A stretch of 64,000 nt of DNA, taken from assembly GCF_001039355.2 (NCBI RefSeq), contig NW_019774625.1:641064-705063 (forward strand), written 5' to 3'. Positions 39,770-52,500 of the stretch are shown piece after piece. Position 1 is the first letter of the stretch. The number at the start of each line of letters is the position of its first letter. This stretch comes from Lingula anatina. Lineage: Eukaryota > Brachiopoda > Lingulata > Lingulida > Lingulidae. The notes beneath the pieces are model-generated. The model was not told where the DNA came from. It was given only the letters and a program-made list of their open reading frames with translations, and ran no database searches. The position numbers and the translations under genes are program-made.

Positions 39770-40050
39770 GTACCTACGCCTATAAAGAGCGGCATACCCG
39801 ACCAACTGATCAAGTTAGAAAATTATATAGTTCTTATATAATTTATGTTGATGATGATTTAAGATGGAAAATGTTAATTTTTGACGCAATAAAATTTATG
39901 GAGTTAAAATTTATTTCAGGTCGATGTCAAAAATCTGCCATTTGGCCCATGCCAATAATAGAGTCTATTTATTTTCAGTACGTGGATAGCCATCGTAGAC
40001 GAGATTCTCTAGGCACGAAACTTATATATTTCTGAAGGCTACATCATCTC

Positions 40051-40166
40051 TATAGGATTATTATTTATGTAGACTTATGTAATTTATCTTCTGTTTCAGA
40101 TATAGCGATCATTGTCAAGTTGGACCAATAAACGCTTAACGACAAATAGTACAGTGTACTTATTTA
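40051..40166 (+). repeat. 5' LTR
   Basis: 116 bp, starting TATAGGATTATT and ending GTACTTATTTA, without the usual TG...CA termini. An AATAAA at 40127-40132 can serve as the polyadenylation signal. If transcription starts near 40102, U3 would be about 50 bases long. Confidence 0.94.
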
Positions 40167-40176
40167 TGATCGCTAT
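40166..40176 (+). promoter_or_regulatory. Self-complementary primer-binding site
   Basis: ATGATCGCTAT begins with the last LTR base and is the exact reverse complement of 40102-40112 (ATAGCGATCAT). Pairing stops at both ends, giving precisely 11 bp. This position and length match the primer-binding site of fission yeast Tf1, where the transcript's first 11 nt fold back to prime reverse transcription. Confidence 0.7.
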
Positions 40177-40191
40177 CCCGTACCTGACAAC

Positions 40192-43100
40192 ATGCCGGCG
40201 GTCCAGTGCCCAATAGAAGGCTGTGACTACACCACAGATGACCTTGATGCCACTATCGTAGCAGCCCTACTCACCACACACAGCTCTGTTCATACCAACG
40301 CTCACGTTACTGCAGCCAAAGTGGAGAAAGTCAAGCGGCCCACAATATCAGCCTGCGGTACCAGCAAAGAGTGGTCATACTTTCAGTCCAGATGGACAGA
40401 ATATGCTGATGCAACAAAGATAGCTGGCAAAGACAGGGTTATCCAATTGCTGGAATGTTGTGATGACCCCTTGCGAAAAGACCTAACTAGGACAGCAGGT
40501 GGGAGCCTTGCAAACAAATCTGTTGATGAGGTGATGGCCGCAATCAAAGCATTAGCTGTACGCACAGAGAACACAATGGTGGCTAGAGTGACACTACAGA
40601 ACATGCGCCAAGACAGAGATGAACCTGTCCACAACTATGGAGCCCGTCTAAAAGGCCAGGCAGGAGTATGCAACACTGCTGTAAGCTACATGGAGGAGAT
40701 GACCCGTGATGTTCTAACCCGTGGATTAGCAGACTCTGAGATCCAAATAGACCTTTTAGGGGAAAAGAACCAGGACATGACATTGGAGGAAGTCCTCCAA
40801 TTTGTGGAAGCAAAAGAAGCAGGGAAGCGCTTTGATCACGCTTACAAGAATCCCAAGCAGCTGAGGCCATCGGTAGCACTTACCGACGCAAGAAAAAAGA
40901 GACCCCCACCCCTGCTGAAAAACCACCCCAGGACCCCTGTGGCTACTGCGGAAAAACTGGCCATGGCAAGGCTGCTCCTCTACGTATTCGTAAGAGAGAT
41001 TGCCCCGCCTTTGGGCACAAATGCCAGACTTGCACACGATACCACCACCTTGAAATAGTGTGCCGTAGCAAAGACAAACCCAAGCCGAGCCAGAAGACTA
41101 CTTCCTGTCATGAGGCAAATGACTGTGAAGGCGCAGTCTTTGAATCGCTCTGCTCTGTCACCATCACAACACAACATACGAAAGGCAGGGCCATTGCTTT
41201 AGATCATCATATCTATGATCAATTGAATGACACGTGGGTGCAAAGAGCTTCCAAACCACAACCGTTCGTCAACCTTAGAATCACGGTCTGTGCAGATGAT
41301 GACAGAGAGCTAGGCTTCAGCCTTCTATCCTCAGCCACACCAATAGAACATCCCTCAATGGCTGACACTGGTTGTCAGAGCTGCCTTGCTGGCATTAAGG
41401 TAATCCAACGTCTAGGCCTGAAGCGACAGGACCTGATCCCAGTCACTATGAAGATGCACACTGCTGTCAACAATGGCATCAGCATTCTCGGAGCAACTAT
41501 ACTTCGCTATGCTGGGAGGGGCCCATCTGGCAAACTGGTGGAAACAAGACAGATGACATATGTCACCGACAGCTCTGACAAGCTCTTTATCAGCAGGGAG
41601 GCATGTATTGCACTTGGCATCATACCAAAGACCTTCCCTACTGTGGGTGCATATCACATGTCGCAGTGTGCGTCCGTGTTCCCTGACATTACCCTTACAG
41701 CTCGTGGCGCTGATGCCCAACACACATGCACTTGCCCCAAACGTCAACCAACTCCCCCGCCTCCAACCAAGCTGCCTTTCCCTGCAACGGAACAGAATCG
41801 TGGGCGACTGAAGGAATACCTTCTGGACTATTACAGGTCCAGTACATTTAATACATGTGATCATCAGCCATTGCCCCTTATGGACAGCCCTCCAATGAAA
41901 TTGATGGTAGACCCTTCTGCGGCACCAGTAGCCTATCACACTCCAATACCAGTCCCACTTCACTGGCAGGAAGAAGTGAAAGCAGGACTTGACCAAGATG
42001 TCAGACTAGGGGTCATAGAACCAGTCCCAATTGGCGAGCCAGTCACCTGGTGCCACCGTATGGTTGTATGTGCGAAGAACAATGGCAGGCTACGCCGCAC
42101 AGTTGATCTACAGGCTCTGAATGCACATGCTACACGAGAGACCCTCCACACCCCTTCTCCTTTTCACCAAGCCAGGGTTGTGCCCCAAGGCAAGAAAAAG
42201 ACAGTTCTGGATGCTTGGAATGGATACCACAGTGTACCCATTCGTGAGGAGGATCGCCATCTCACAACGTTTATCACACCCTGGGATAGATACCGATACA
42301 AGGTTGCTCCCCAAGGGTACATTGCTTCAGGTGATGGGTATACCAGGAGATACGACGAAATTGTCTCGCACATCACCAACAAAACCAAATGTGTCGATGA
42401 TGTCCTACTTTGGTCCAGCTCAATAGAGGGGAGTTTCTTCAAAGCCGTGGAGTGGTTAGACATCTGTGGTAGACATGGCATCACCCTGTACCCAGAGAAA
42501 TTTGTTTTCGCACAAGATGAGGTTGAATTTGCAGGATTTGACATTACCCTGGACAGTGTCAAGCCCAGTTCCAAGTACCTTCAGGCCATCTTAGACTGTC
42601 CCACCCCTCGAAACATCACTGATGTGCGATCATGGTTTGGTTTGGTCAACCAGGTATCATATGCCTTCAGCATGGCAGACAAAATCCTTCCCTTTAGATA
42701 TCTTCTTCAACCTGGTACCCCCTTCAGATGGGATGAGGATCTCAACAGTCTCTTCAAAGAATCCAAGGCTGTCTTCTCCAAGGAAATTGAAGAGGGGGTC
42801 CGAATATTTGACAAGTCCAGGCCCACATGCCTTGCAACTGACTGGTCCAAAAATGGAATTGGGTTCTGGCTCCTACAGAAGCATTGCTCTTGCCAGCCTA
42901 TCCAACCATTCTGCTGCCCATCTCGATGGAAGATTACTCTTGTAGGCAGCCGTTTCACCCACTCTGCTGAATCGTGATATGCCCCCATCGAGGGTGAAGC
43001 CCTAGCTGTTGCTGATGCTCTGAACAAGACAAGGTACTTTGTCCTTGGATGTCATGACCTCATCATTGCAGTTGACCACAAGCCATTACTGAAGGTCTTT

Positions 43101-45095
43101 AGCTGTTGGTCCCTTGATGATATCAACAACCCCCGCCTAAGAAACTTGAAGGAGAAGACCCTCAGATACCGCTTCCAGATGGTACATATACGTGGGGTCA
43201 AACACCTTGCTGCAGATTGCGTATCTCGTCATCCCACAGGAGATCCAGATAAGCTCCCACTCCCTGAAGACGTTGCTACTGTCAGCCAACATCACCCTCT
43301 GTCTCAAATCCGATCCCCTGCCCCCAGTCACATCCCCATGGAGGAAAACATGATCTCTGCACTTACGTCCTCTCTGGCATCCATCACCTTGAAATCAGTG
43401 ACCTGGAACAGAGTACGCACAGCAACCACAAGTGATGCAGATATGGCTATGCTAGTCGACTTAATAACCTCAGGTCTGCCAGAGAGCCGCCAAGAGTTCC
43501 CCATCAAGCTTCGCGAGTATTATCAGTTCAAGGAGGACCTCAGCACAATCGACGGAGTTGTGTTGTATAGAGACCGTGTAGTCATCCCACCTGCATTAAG
43601 GCAAGACGTCCTCTCTACATTGCACAGTGCCCATCAGGGGATCTCCTCTATGATAACCAGAGCTGAGTCCTCAATCTTCTGGCCTGGCATTACACCGGAT
43701 ATAGTATCCACCAGAACAGGTTGCAACCACTGCAACCGCATGACCCCCTCCCAACCGAGTGCCCCTCCGACACCACTGATATATCCTGACTACCCATTCC
43801 AGTGCGTCTGTGCTGACTACTTCCACTACATGGGTAATAACTACCTTGTCATTGTTGATCGGTATTCCAACTGGCCGATTGTGGAGAGAGCATCCCAAGG
43901 AGCGGCTGGCCTGATAGCTTCTCTTCGACGGACCTTTGTCACCTTTGGCATTGCCGATGAGCTATCCTCAGATGGGGGACCGGAGTTCACATCAACTGCC
44001 ACCAAGAAGTTTCTTTCTGATTGGGGTGTACATCATCGTATGTCATCAGTAGCCTTTCCCCATAGTAACTGCCCTGCTGAAGTTGGGTTAAGACAGTAAA
44101 ACGCCTCATCACAGACAATACCAGCCCCAATGGTGACCTGGACACCGACAGCTTTCAGCGTGCTATGCTTCAGTACAGGAACACCCCAGACAGAGACACT
44201 AAACTCTCACCGGCAATGTGCGTCTTCGGGCACCCCATCCATGATTTCATCCCCATTCCACCGGAAAGATATAAACCACACACCACTTGGCAAGAGACCC
44301 TTAAGGCTAGGGAGGAAGCGCTCAGAAATTGCCATATGAAGATGGCAGAACGCCTTACGGAGCACACCAAGAGACTTGTACCCCTTGCAGTAGGGGAGCG
44401 TGTCCGAATCCAGAACCAGACAGGCCCTCATCCCCTGAAATGGGACAAGACTGGGACCGTGGTTGAAGTACGGCAGTTTGATCAATATGTTGTGAGAGTA
44501 GATGGCTCGGGACGAGTCACATTACGGAACAGGAAATTCCTCCAGCGTTACACTCCTGTCATGCAACCCACACCAATCCAGACCATAGACCGTGATCTTC
44601 AGCTTCCGCATGCTACCCCACCACTTGCCAAACTTGCAGCTGATCAGGAGACAAGGAAGGAAATCCCTGGCTCTCCTCCAACACTCCCTGCCAAGGTTGC
44701 CACTGATCAGGAGGAACGCAAGGAAGAAATCCCTGGCCTACCTGTAACACCTAAGGCCAAGGCTACCCCACACTCTCATGACACACAAATGCAGTGTGAA
44801 ACTCCGCCGTCATTGACTGCACCACCCATACCTCAACTGTTCAACACACCCTCACCCGCCACAGATACGCCATCCAAAGGGACCGTCACCCCAAAGCGCC
44901 GTCTTTTACCTTTGGGGAATGCATCTCCACCTAGGCCAGTCAGTGTTAGCACACGTGTTTGCACCACTCCACGCCCCAGGACAGTGGATAGTCAACCTGG
45001 AATGTCCCAGCCTCTTAATTACCATGGATCAACCTAGACGCTCCACTCGTGCCACTCGACCCCCAGCTTGGCAAAAAGACTATGAACTGTCATAG
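40192..45095 (+). pseudogene. Retrotransposon gag-pol polyprotein, interrupted
   Basis: The start codon at 40192 lies 15 bases after the primer-binding site. Domains in order: N-terminal C2H2-like finger (CPIEGCDY ... THSSVH), capsid-like region, CCHC-type knuckle (CGYCGKTGHG, about 40939-40968), protease (ADTGC, about 41362), reverse transcriptase with CVDD at about 42390 where YxDD is usual, RNase H (ATDWS), integrase zinc-binding HHCC and DD-E core. Breaks in this copy: a one-base loss near 40834, an in-frame TGA at 42975-42977, a one-base loss near 44083, and another frame change before the Arg-rich C-terminus ending at 45095. The intact ancestor probably had one long frame. This copy should not make a full product. 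Confidence 0.88.
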
Positions 45096-45281
45096 ACATT
45101 TGAAATCCTGTGTAGCTGCACACCAATGTTTGCTGTTCCTGTTGTCATTTGCATATTCAGTTTAGCTGTTACTTTGTAGTTTACTTGTTTTCAAACACTA
45201 GTGACCTCTCGTGGATCATTGAAACATTTCAGTCTTTCTACTGACTTTGGTTATCAGTGAACCTAGAGACTTGGGGGGAGA

Positions 45282-45397
45282 TATAGGATTATTATTTATG
45301 TAGACTTATGTAATTTATCTTCTGTTTCAGATATAGCGATCATTGTCAAGTTGGACCAATAAACGCTTAACGACAAATAGTACAGTGTACTTATTTA
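45282..45397 (+). repeat. 3' LTR
   Basis: Base for base the same as the 5' LTR in my comparison. It is preceded by a G-rich polypurine tract at about 45271-45281 and followed by the target duplication ATCTC. Confidence 0.94.
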
Positions 45398-46320
45398 ATC
45401 TCAGCGCACGACTCATCCTGTATATCTTTCTACAGATCACGCTGAGCTGTGGAAGGTGTCCCATGACTGCTAATATTAGTTTTAACCCAGAAGAAAAGAA
45501 GTCATGTAAAGAGAGTCCATGCATGTTCATTGACTTACTTTGTTTTCAACCACTACTTAAAAGAATCCCACAATGCAAAATCGACAAAATGACACGCAGC
45601 GCATACAACATGAATTGAATTAAGCTGTCCCCTGATGTGACTAATAGATTCTCCAAATCAGAATAACAAAGCCTGAAAATTCCCTGGTCAAATTTTAAAT
45701 TGTCCTAATTTGCCAAAGTGGCACCAAAGCCATATTTGTTCTAGGGAACAAGTTGGCCCTACACCAAGTAACACCTTCATAGGAATTACAATTTCTGGGG
45801 TCCGATATTACCATGAAATCCATGCGTTAAATTAGCACTCCTGTTGATGATTTGTTATATGTACGCTGTACTTAGGCCTTTTGATAACTTTGCTTTCATG
45901 CTTAAGCACAACGAACATATCAAAAATCGTCAATAGGAGTGCTAACGTATGAGTTTTGTGCTACACCGATAAATGATGTTTGGTGATAAAAATTAAAATT
46001 TTAAAAGAGATGAAATAGCTGTGAATCTTGCATCGCCAGTGTGACATGTTTTAAAAAATAAGAAAAGAAGAATGAGCATAAAGAAGAGAAAAATCGGGGC
46101 AACTAAAAAACGCTTAAGAAACCGCTTAAAAAATGTGTAATATATGATCTGCTCCAAATACTAGGATATCAATAAGAGGTTAATTATTTCCGAGATTTTC
46201 TTCTCACGATCTGACTGGTGCTTGACTCCCGTCAACCCTCGCATATCTGTCCATTTTAAACATTTACTGAGAGAACTGATTACGGAAGTCCATAAAAGCT
46301 AATAGGCCTAGGCCTACTTA

Positions 46321-46495
46321 GGCTTCGTTCACATGCAATGTCTATTTTCTNCGCGAGCCAGTTACTATAAGTTACTATAAGTAACTGGCTCGCGCTGCCA
46401 GTAATTACGCGGCGGGATGTTCAGTGCACAGACCGTGATCATAAGACATACCGAAAATAGAAAATAGAAAATAGACATTGCATGTGAACGAAGCC
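46321..46495. mobile_element. Palindromic MITE, PIF/Harbinger-like, copy 2 (gap inside)
   Basis: Same family as 2038-2294: starts GGCTTCGTTCACATG, ends with the complement, and shares the central CGCGAGCCAGTTACTATAAG phrase. It is flanked by TTA on both sides (46318-46320 and 46496-46498). A gap base at 46351 replaces most of the left arm, so the shorter length is probably an assembly collapse of the palindrome. Confidence 0.8.
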
Positions 46496-48999
46496 TTATT
46501 TTTGTACTTGTCATCAGCAATGGCATCTTTCATTGAAGATCGAAAAGCTTGTTGTTGATTAACTGAGGCGTCCATTGTAGACTTATTTGTTAATTTGAAC
46601 CTATATATTGACGACAAATTATCAAAAACTGGTAAAATGAAATAATTGTTTCCAAGCCCAATCCATTCTACATGCGACATATCTAAATCTACACTTAATT
46701 ATAACCAGAAAATCATTTTATACGGAATCACAATATGGTTTTCAAAACTTGATTATTCTCATCCGGCATACATCCAAGAAAAATGAAAATATGTGCACTA
46801 ATTGTTAGGATATTTATTATTAATGCGAATTTTCCAGGCCTATGACATTAGGTAAATTTTATTACCCAATATTATTTAAGGTTATATTATATTTTACACC
46901 ATTTTTTACCTTCAATAAAGGTGGCTGTCATCGGCCAAATTTCAAATACCATACTTGTGTTTGCCCTTAAATTATGCTTTCGATTGTGTAAACGAGAAGA
47001 CAAAGTAATCTTATACGGTATCTACACTTATTACAATATGGTGCTCAAAACTTGATTATCTACCTTGTCTCATCCAGCGCACATCCAAGACAAGGAAGAG
47101 GACCAATATCCATAACTTGATCAAACACATGATTCTTTACAGTTAAAATCATGAGTTATATTTCCTGTGACGGTGTAACCAACCGTTGATGGCCAAGCAG
47201 GCACAGTCTGATGTCCGAACACTGGGTGGTTCTACAAGTACCACACTTTGGTTTCGACTTGTTCTGATCTATCGCACCCTATGCTATGTATTAATTCGTG
47301 CAATGGAACTTTGTCTACAGGATGAACTGTAATGGAACCTTCTGTTGAATGCCAACAAATACAGATCAATTAAAAGCCTTTTATGTGTGCATGATAGGCT
47401 GAAATGGTTTTCACAATACTCAACAATATTTCCCCCTGGCATAATTTTTAGGGTTTCTGTTACAATTGGGGACTTTGTTTTTCTCGTTGCAACGGGCAAC
47501 ATACAACATAGTGCGACAGGACGGCTGACAGGAAGATGTTAGAGAATACGCCTCCATTTACTGGATTCCGGGAGCTAAATGGATATATTTACTTAATTTG
47601 TATTACGGAAAAAGTTAAGAGCTAGCAAAGTACAATACAAAGTGAACGAAAACACACAAATGGATAATGACAGTATCTTTGATCAAATATTGGCCTATGC
47701 TTTATCATCAAACAATCTAATGGACGATCCTTTGTCATACTTTGTAGACAAAACGTTTGCTACGGAAGTTGTTTTGATTTATTTCGCACATTATTATTTT
47801 CTTTCGTAATCCATAGAGGTATATGCCACATATTTCAGAAATATCTGTGTCATTATTTCTTTCAGTGTGTGATTTATTGTTTCCTTAAGAAAAAAAATCG
47901 CTATTTTTTGGAATAAAAATAAACCGAAGTACGAATTGATTTTAGCAAGCAGTGGCTAACGTTTTAAAGCTTTCCAGACTTAAGAAGCAGAAGATTTAAT
48001 AAAATGGGTTCAAAAAAATCTTTTTTTGTGTGTGTGTTTATTTTAATCAAAAACGTATCTAACATTGAATGAAATAATATGTGTTGAGTCTAAACCAAAA
48101 AAGTGTCTTTTGAAGAGTTTTTCAACAGGCACATACCGCAATCGGATAAAATCATAGACTGGGTTCCTACAGATTTAGATCGATCCATCTGGATCGACCT
48201 AACTCGTTGGGGGTTCACGCTAAATTGCTGACAGCTTCCGGGAGCCTAGCGCGCACAAAAGTTAATTACCCCCTTACTGCTTTTAGTAGGCGGTTGTTTT
48301 CGCAAGATATGGAAGAAAAACCTGAGTAAAATTTTAGATTTTGAATTTGAGTCTATTTAGAGTACAAAATCATTAGCTATCACTCATGCAATTTATTCTT
48401 ATAGGTAAACAGGTATCCCTGTCCCCAATACTGAAAGTCAAATTTCGTAATCTTTTGCCTACGGTAGGGCCTATACGTAGGCCTATATGGCCAACCTGTA
48501 GGCCTACTAATGTAGCCCTACTGTAGGCCTACTTGCACGCCTTTGTTTTTCAGTTGTTTAATTAACATGAACAGACTCTATGATGAGGACTGGATATCGC
48601 TCAAGACGATGGTATTCCTTTTAACGTGCAAATTAATAAGCGATGGTATTTTTTATAAATACTATTAATTACATGAGATTTAATCGAGATATCTCCGATA
48701 TCCTGAATATCTGGTCGAGACCGCAAAAATGAAATGGTCATATTTTGTGTAAACCATTGTTTTCATAAACGTCAAACATTTTTCAAAAACAGAAAACTAT
48801 TTTCTTTAAATGTGGAAATAATTTGTTCCGAAAATTCAGAAAACCACAAAAGATATTCAGTGATCTGTTAAGAGAGCGTTTGATTACCGCGCCTTTCTTT
48901 ATTGTGGTTTTCATTCTCTGGTTTGCACTGGTTTGATTGGGTCTTCATGACGTCATTGGCAATTTTTGGCCTTCATCCGGGTTTTTAATAAATTGCGCA

Positions 49000-49040
49000 T
49001 GCTCAGTAAATCTGCTTCCGCCATTTTGATTTTCGGTTTG
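49000..49040 (+). promoter_or_regulatory. Candidate YY1-type core promoter motif upstream of PPM1
   Basis: CCGCCATTTTG at about 49018 matches the YY1 consensus (CAAAATGGCGG on the other strand), frequent near start sites of broadly expressed animal genes. It lies about 540 bases before the phosphatase start codon. The start site itself is not visible. Confidence 0.4.
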
Positions 49041-49556
49041 CTGTTGGAAATGAAGTTAAAAACATATTAGCGCACATCAATATAATTCAACAAGGCTATG
49101 ACTGTGGCCAGCCACTGATATCTCAATAATAAGGATTCGAAGATAAAACGGTGTACAAGGATTATCAAGTCATGACTCCTAAGTTTTAACGGTATTTATA
49201 TATGGATCCTTTTCTAGGTTTCAAATTCTTCGACTGCTCCATCTCCTCCAGGTTTCTTCTTTCTTGCAAGTGCACGTACAGGATTACCACTCAAAATCTA
49301 GACTTAGACATTCATGCTTGTATTCTGAAGTCCTAAACAATTGCTGATCACTTCGCGATTCCAGAAACTAGGGGATTTTGCTTATGTCATTGCACTAATA
49401 TTGGGTATTAGTCAGAAATAAGCTTCCCACGCTTTACTGCGTCCGAGTTAGTGTGTTTAAGTCGTCTTTATGTCACAGGCATTCCCCCATTTAAGTAATA
49501 GTGGAAAACTGTACTTCTTTTTCAGTAAAATCAGAAAGGGACTCAAAGCGGGTATA

Positions 49557-52500
49557 ATGGGAGCGTTTCTGGATAAACCCAAGACAGAGAAGCATAATGA
49601 GACTGGTGTTGGGAATGGACTGAGGTTTGGACTCAGCAGTATGCAAGGATGGAGGGTTGAAATGGAAGATGCACACTGTGCTGTTATAGGCTTACCAGGC
49701 CTGCAGGACTGGTCCTTCTTTGCTGTGTTTGATGGGCATGCAGGTGACCGTGTTTCAGCTTATTGCTCAGAGCAACTTCTGGAAGCAATTGTTGCAAATG
49801 AAGATTTTCAAAGAAGCGAACCGAATTTGGAAAACGTGAAGAAGGGGATAAGAACAGGTTTTCTTAATCTTGATGAAAAGATGAGAAATATCCCTGATGT
49901 TATCAATGGTAAAGATAAAAGTGGCTCAACCGCAGTCTGTAGTCTGGTCTCACCCAATCATATTTTGTTTGCAAATTGTGGCGATTCCCGAGGTATCCAC
50001 TGTCGCGATGGTAGAGTATGGTTTACCACTCAGGATCACAAACCGGTGAACCCCACAGAGAAAGAGAGAATACAAAAAGCTGGGGGAAGTGTCATGATTC
50101 AGCGTGTTAATGGGTCACTTGCAGTATCTAGAGCTTTAGGAGACTTTGAATATAAAAATGTAGAGGGCATGGGTCCGTGTGAACAGCTTGTATCACCAGA
50201 GCCGGAAATATATGTAGAAGACCGAAATGAAAAGGACGAATTTTTAGTGCTGGCTTGTGATGGTGTGTGGGACGTTATGTCCAATGAGGACCTCTATGAA
50301 TTTGTCAAGAACAGGATGCAGGTCACTGATGATTTGCAGTCTATATGTAATCAAGTGGTGGACACATGTCTTTATAAAGTGAGTATGGCAGTGGTTTAAT
50401 TTTTATAAGGGATCTCTTTTACAACATTTCTTAACCTTAACTTTTCCATGAAACTTTACATTATTATTTTTTAAGATTGTATTGCCCTTTTTAATGACAT
50501 TTTTTTTGTTTTGCATGCTGTAACAAAGTTTTTATCTTCATTTTACAAGTAGAGGACATATTCCATGCAGGTTCTATTGGATCCTGGCCATGGGCATGCT
50601 TGAAAGAAATCATTAAACTTAGTTTGTGCTTGTGTTACAACAAAGCTGTGTTTTGTATTTTGTCCCATTTTCTTCATTTCAGGGCAGTAGAGACAATATG
50701 AGTATTGTTATTGTAGCCTTCCAAGGTGCACCCTCAGTGTCAGAAGATGCCCAGAATAGGGAGAAAGAGCTAGACGATTTACTAGAAAATAAAGTCAAAG
50801 GTACATTCCCTTATTTGTTCAGGTGTAGAATACATCAATATTTACCACTTCTTTTACCATTATTATAGCTAGTTCACCCATTCCCATGTCTTTCCCTCAT
50901 GAGTCTTAAAGTCATAATAACTCTTCATTTTGGCCAAAAATTGGATTTTCCTGGAGTAAACGGCAATTTTCCCGTACTTACCAATGGTCAGCGACCCCAT
51001 TCCTGCATTCAAAGTTAATCCAGGGTTTTTTTCCTAAACGTACGGTTTTTTGTTAAAATCTCTTAAGAGATTTTAACTGACTGAGCTCTCTCTGACATCG
51101 CATAGTCACTGTTGACCTACTTAAAACCGCGGGAAAAGCAGACAACAACAACACTATATAAGATTCATGAGATATATTCGTCTTTTTGTTAAAAATACAT
51201 TAATATCCACAATGTGTGCCATTCTGGGCTTTTCGTTATCCGACGCACTGTACAAAAACNCCTATCAGGAAACAAAAAAGCAGTAAATTTATTTTTAAAA
51301 AATCAAATAAAAAAACCTGAAATGCATTTAAAAAAAAAAAAAGATAATAAATGTTGTCTGATGTTTTTATAAAGCTTTCCACTTGGGACATCTGATAACA
51401 TATTATGGATATGGATATTACCAGAAAGTGTTTCCATACTAAAGATCAGGACATTGTACTAGTTTATAATAGTGGATGTGCATACTAAATGCGCCTGCAT
51501 TACACTGGTGATCAACCATATCTCCCTATGATAGTGCTTAAATTGTATTTGGTTATTCATATTATCAGCTTATTTGTAGGGACCACAATGAGCAAACATG
51601 ATAATAGAAATAACCAAAAAGAATAGGATGAATTGCATGATTGATAGATATTAAATGTCCCTTTTATTCAATGTATATCTGTTTAGTTGGGGAGACCATT
51701 ACCTAAAAGGCTTCAATTCAAATAGTTTTATTTGCCTTCTTTGTCAATTTCTTATTAGTCTGTTGAAGCTGAGCTCATTGAAGGCAGAGATACTTCTGTT
51801 ATCCAACCCTTCTGGTGGTTTGCAACTGTGGAGGTGAAGAGAGAGATATGTTTGCTACCTATGGGGTGTTTAACTTGTATCTGATGTCCCTATGCGAAAT
51901 TTTGCAAATTGCAGATCTAACTGTTCAATATATATAATATTTCAAGGCCAATTTTGTATTTTGTTATGGATACAAGTTCTGATTATGCTTTTGTTTTTTA
52001 TTGCTGTTTTTAGAAATCCTCAATGGTCTCTCTGCCAAGAAAGAAGAGAGATATTGTGATGTAAACTATGTGATGAATGCACTTTCAGAAGAAGACATCC
52101 AAGGTTTACCACCAGGGGGTGGATTGGCAGCTAAGTAAGTTTTAGACAATGTCACTATTAACATACCTGATATGCATTCTGTACTTGTATTTTAATATAT
52201 ATTTTGAGACAATTGTAAAATATAAACCTTCTGAAGCAAGTCCTAATAGTTGATAAATGCAGCATCCAGAGTGATATTGTAATTCTTCTTTTTACCTCAA
52301 AATAAGCATCAAATATATTACAGAATTATAGAAACATGATTGTGAAGCGGGACATTTCTTCTTAAAATAAATGAAAATTATTCAGGTTGATATGATGTTG
52401 ATTGCACTTGCATTGGTTTGCAGAGATGTTTTGATATTTTTCATTTATCCATTTCTATAATAGTAGGAACATGTCAAAAGATCTGTTTAAATAGATACTA

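Larger units (their letters stand above)
40051..45397 (+). mobile_element. Ty3/gypsy-type LTR retrotransposon with identical short LTRs
   Basis: The 5347-bp element has 116-bp LTRs at both ends that I read as identical, and a 5-bp target duplication ATCTC at 40046-40050 and 45398-45402. A polypurine tract (TTGGGGGGAGA) directly precedes the 3' LTR. The coding region carries gag-like, protease, reverse transcriptase, RNase H and integrase motifs in that order, the Ty3/gypsy order. No tRNA primer site was recognised. Instead 40166-40176 is complementary to 40102-40112 in the LTR. Identical LTRs point to a recent insertion. It lies upstream of the lectin-sushi gene. Confidence 0.95.
45403..49525. 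other. Intergenic region between the retrotransposon and the PPM1 gene
   Basis: Contains a Harbinger-like MITE (46321-46495), a possible orphan exon on the minus strand (about 46499-46680), and the promoter and 5'UTR of the phosphatase gene at its right end. Between about 46.7 and 48.9 kb I see no gene or recognised element. Confidence 0.5.

Noticed and set aside
40893-40899. AAAAAAG as a programmed -1 frameshift site between gag and pol
   Set aside because: The heptamer is in the right register, but the -1 frame already reads as sensible coding sequence upstream of it, back to about 40836. A one-base loss near 40834 explains the frame change better.
42975-42977. TGA as a recoded stop in the retrotransposon
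   Set aside because: It falls inside the RNase H domain where an Arg codon is expected one transition away. A simple C-to-T mutation is more likely than programmed readthrough.
45327-45530. Minus-strand frame next to the 3' LTR as a first exon of the lectin-sushi gene cut by the insertion
   Set aside because: It runs into the LTR, has no convincing donor and no clear signal peptide.
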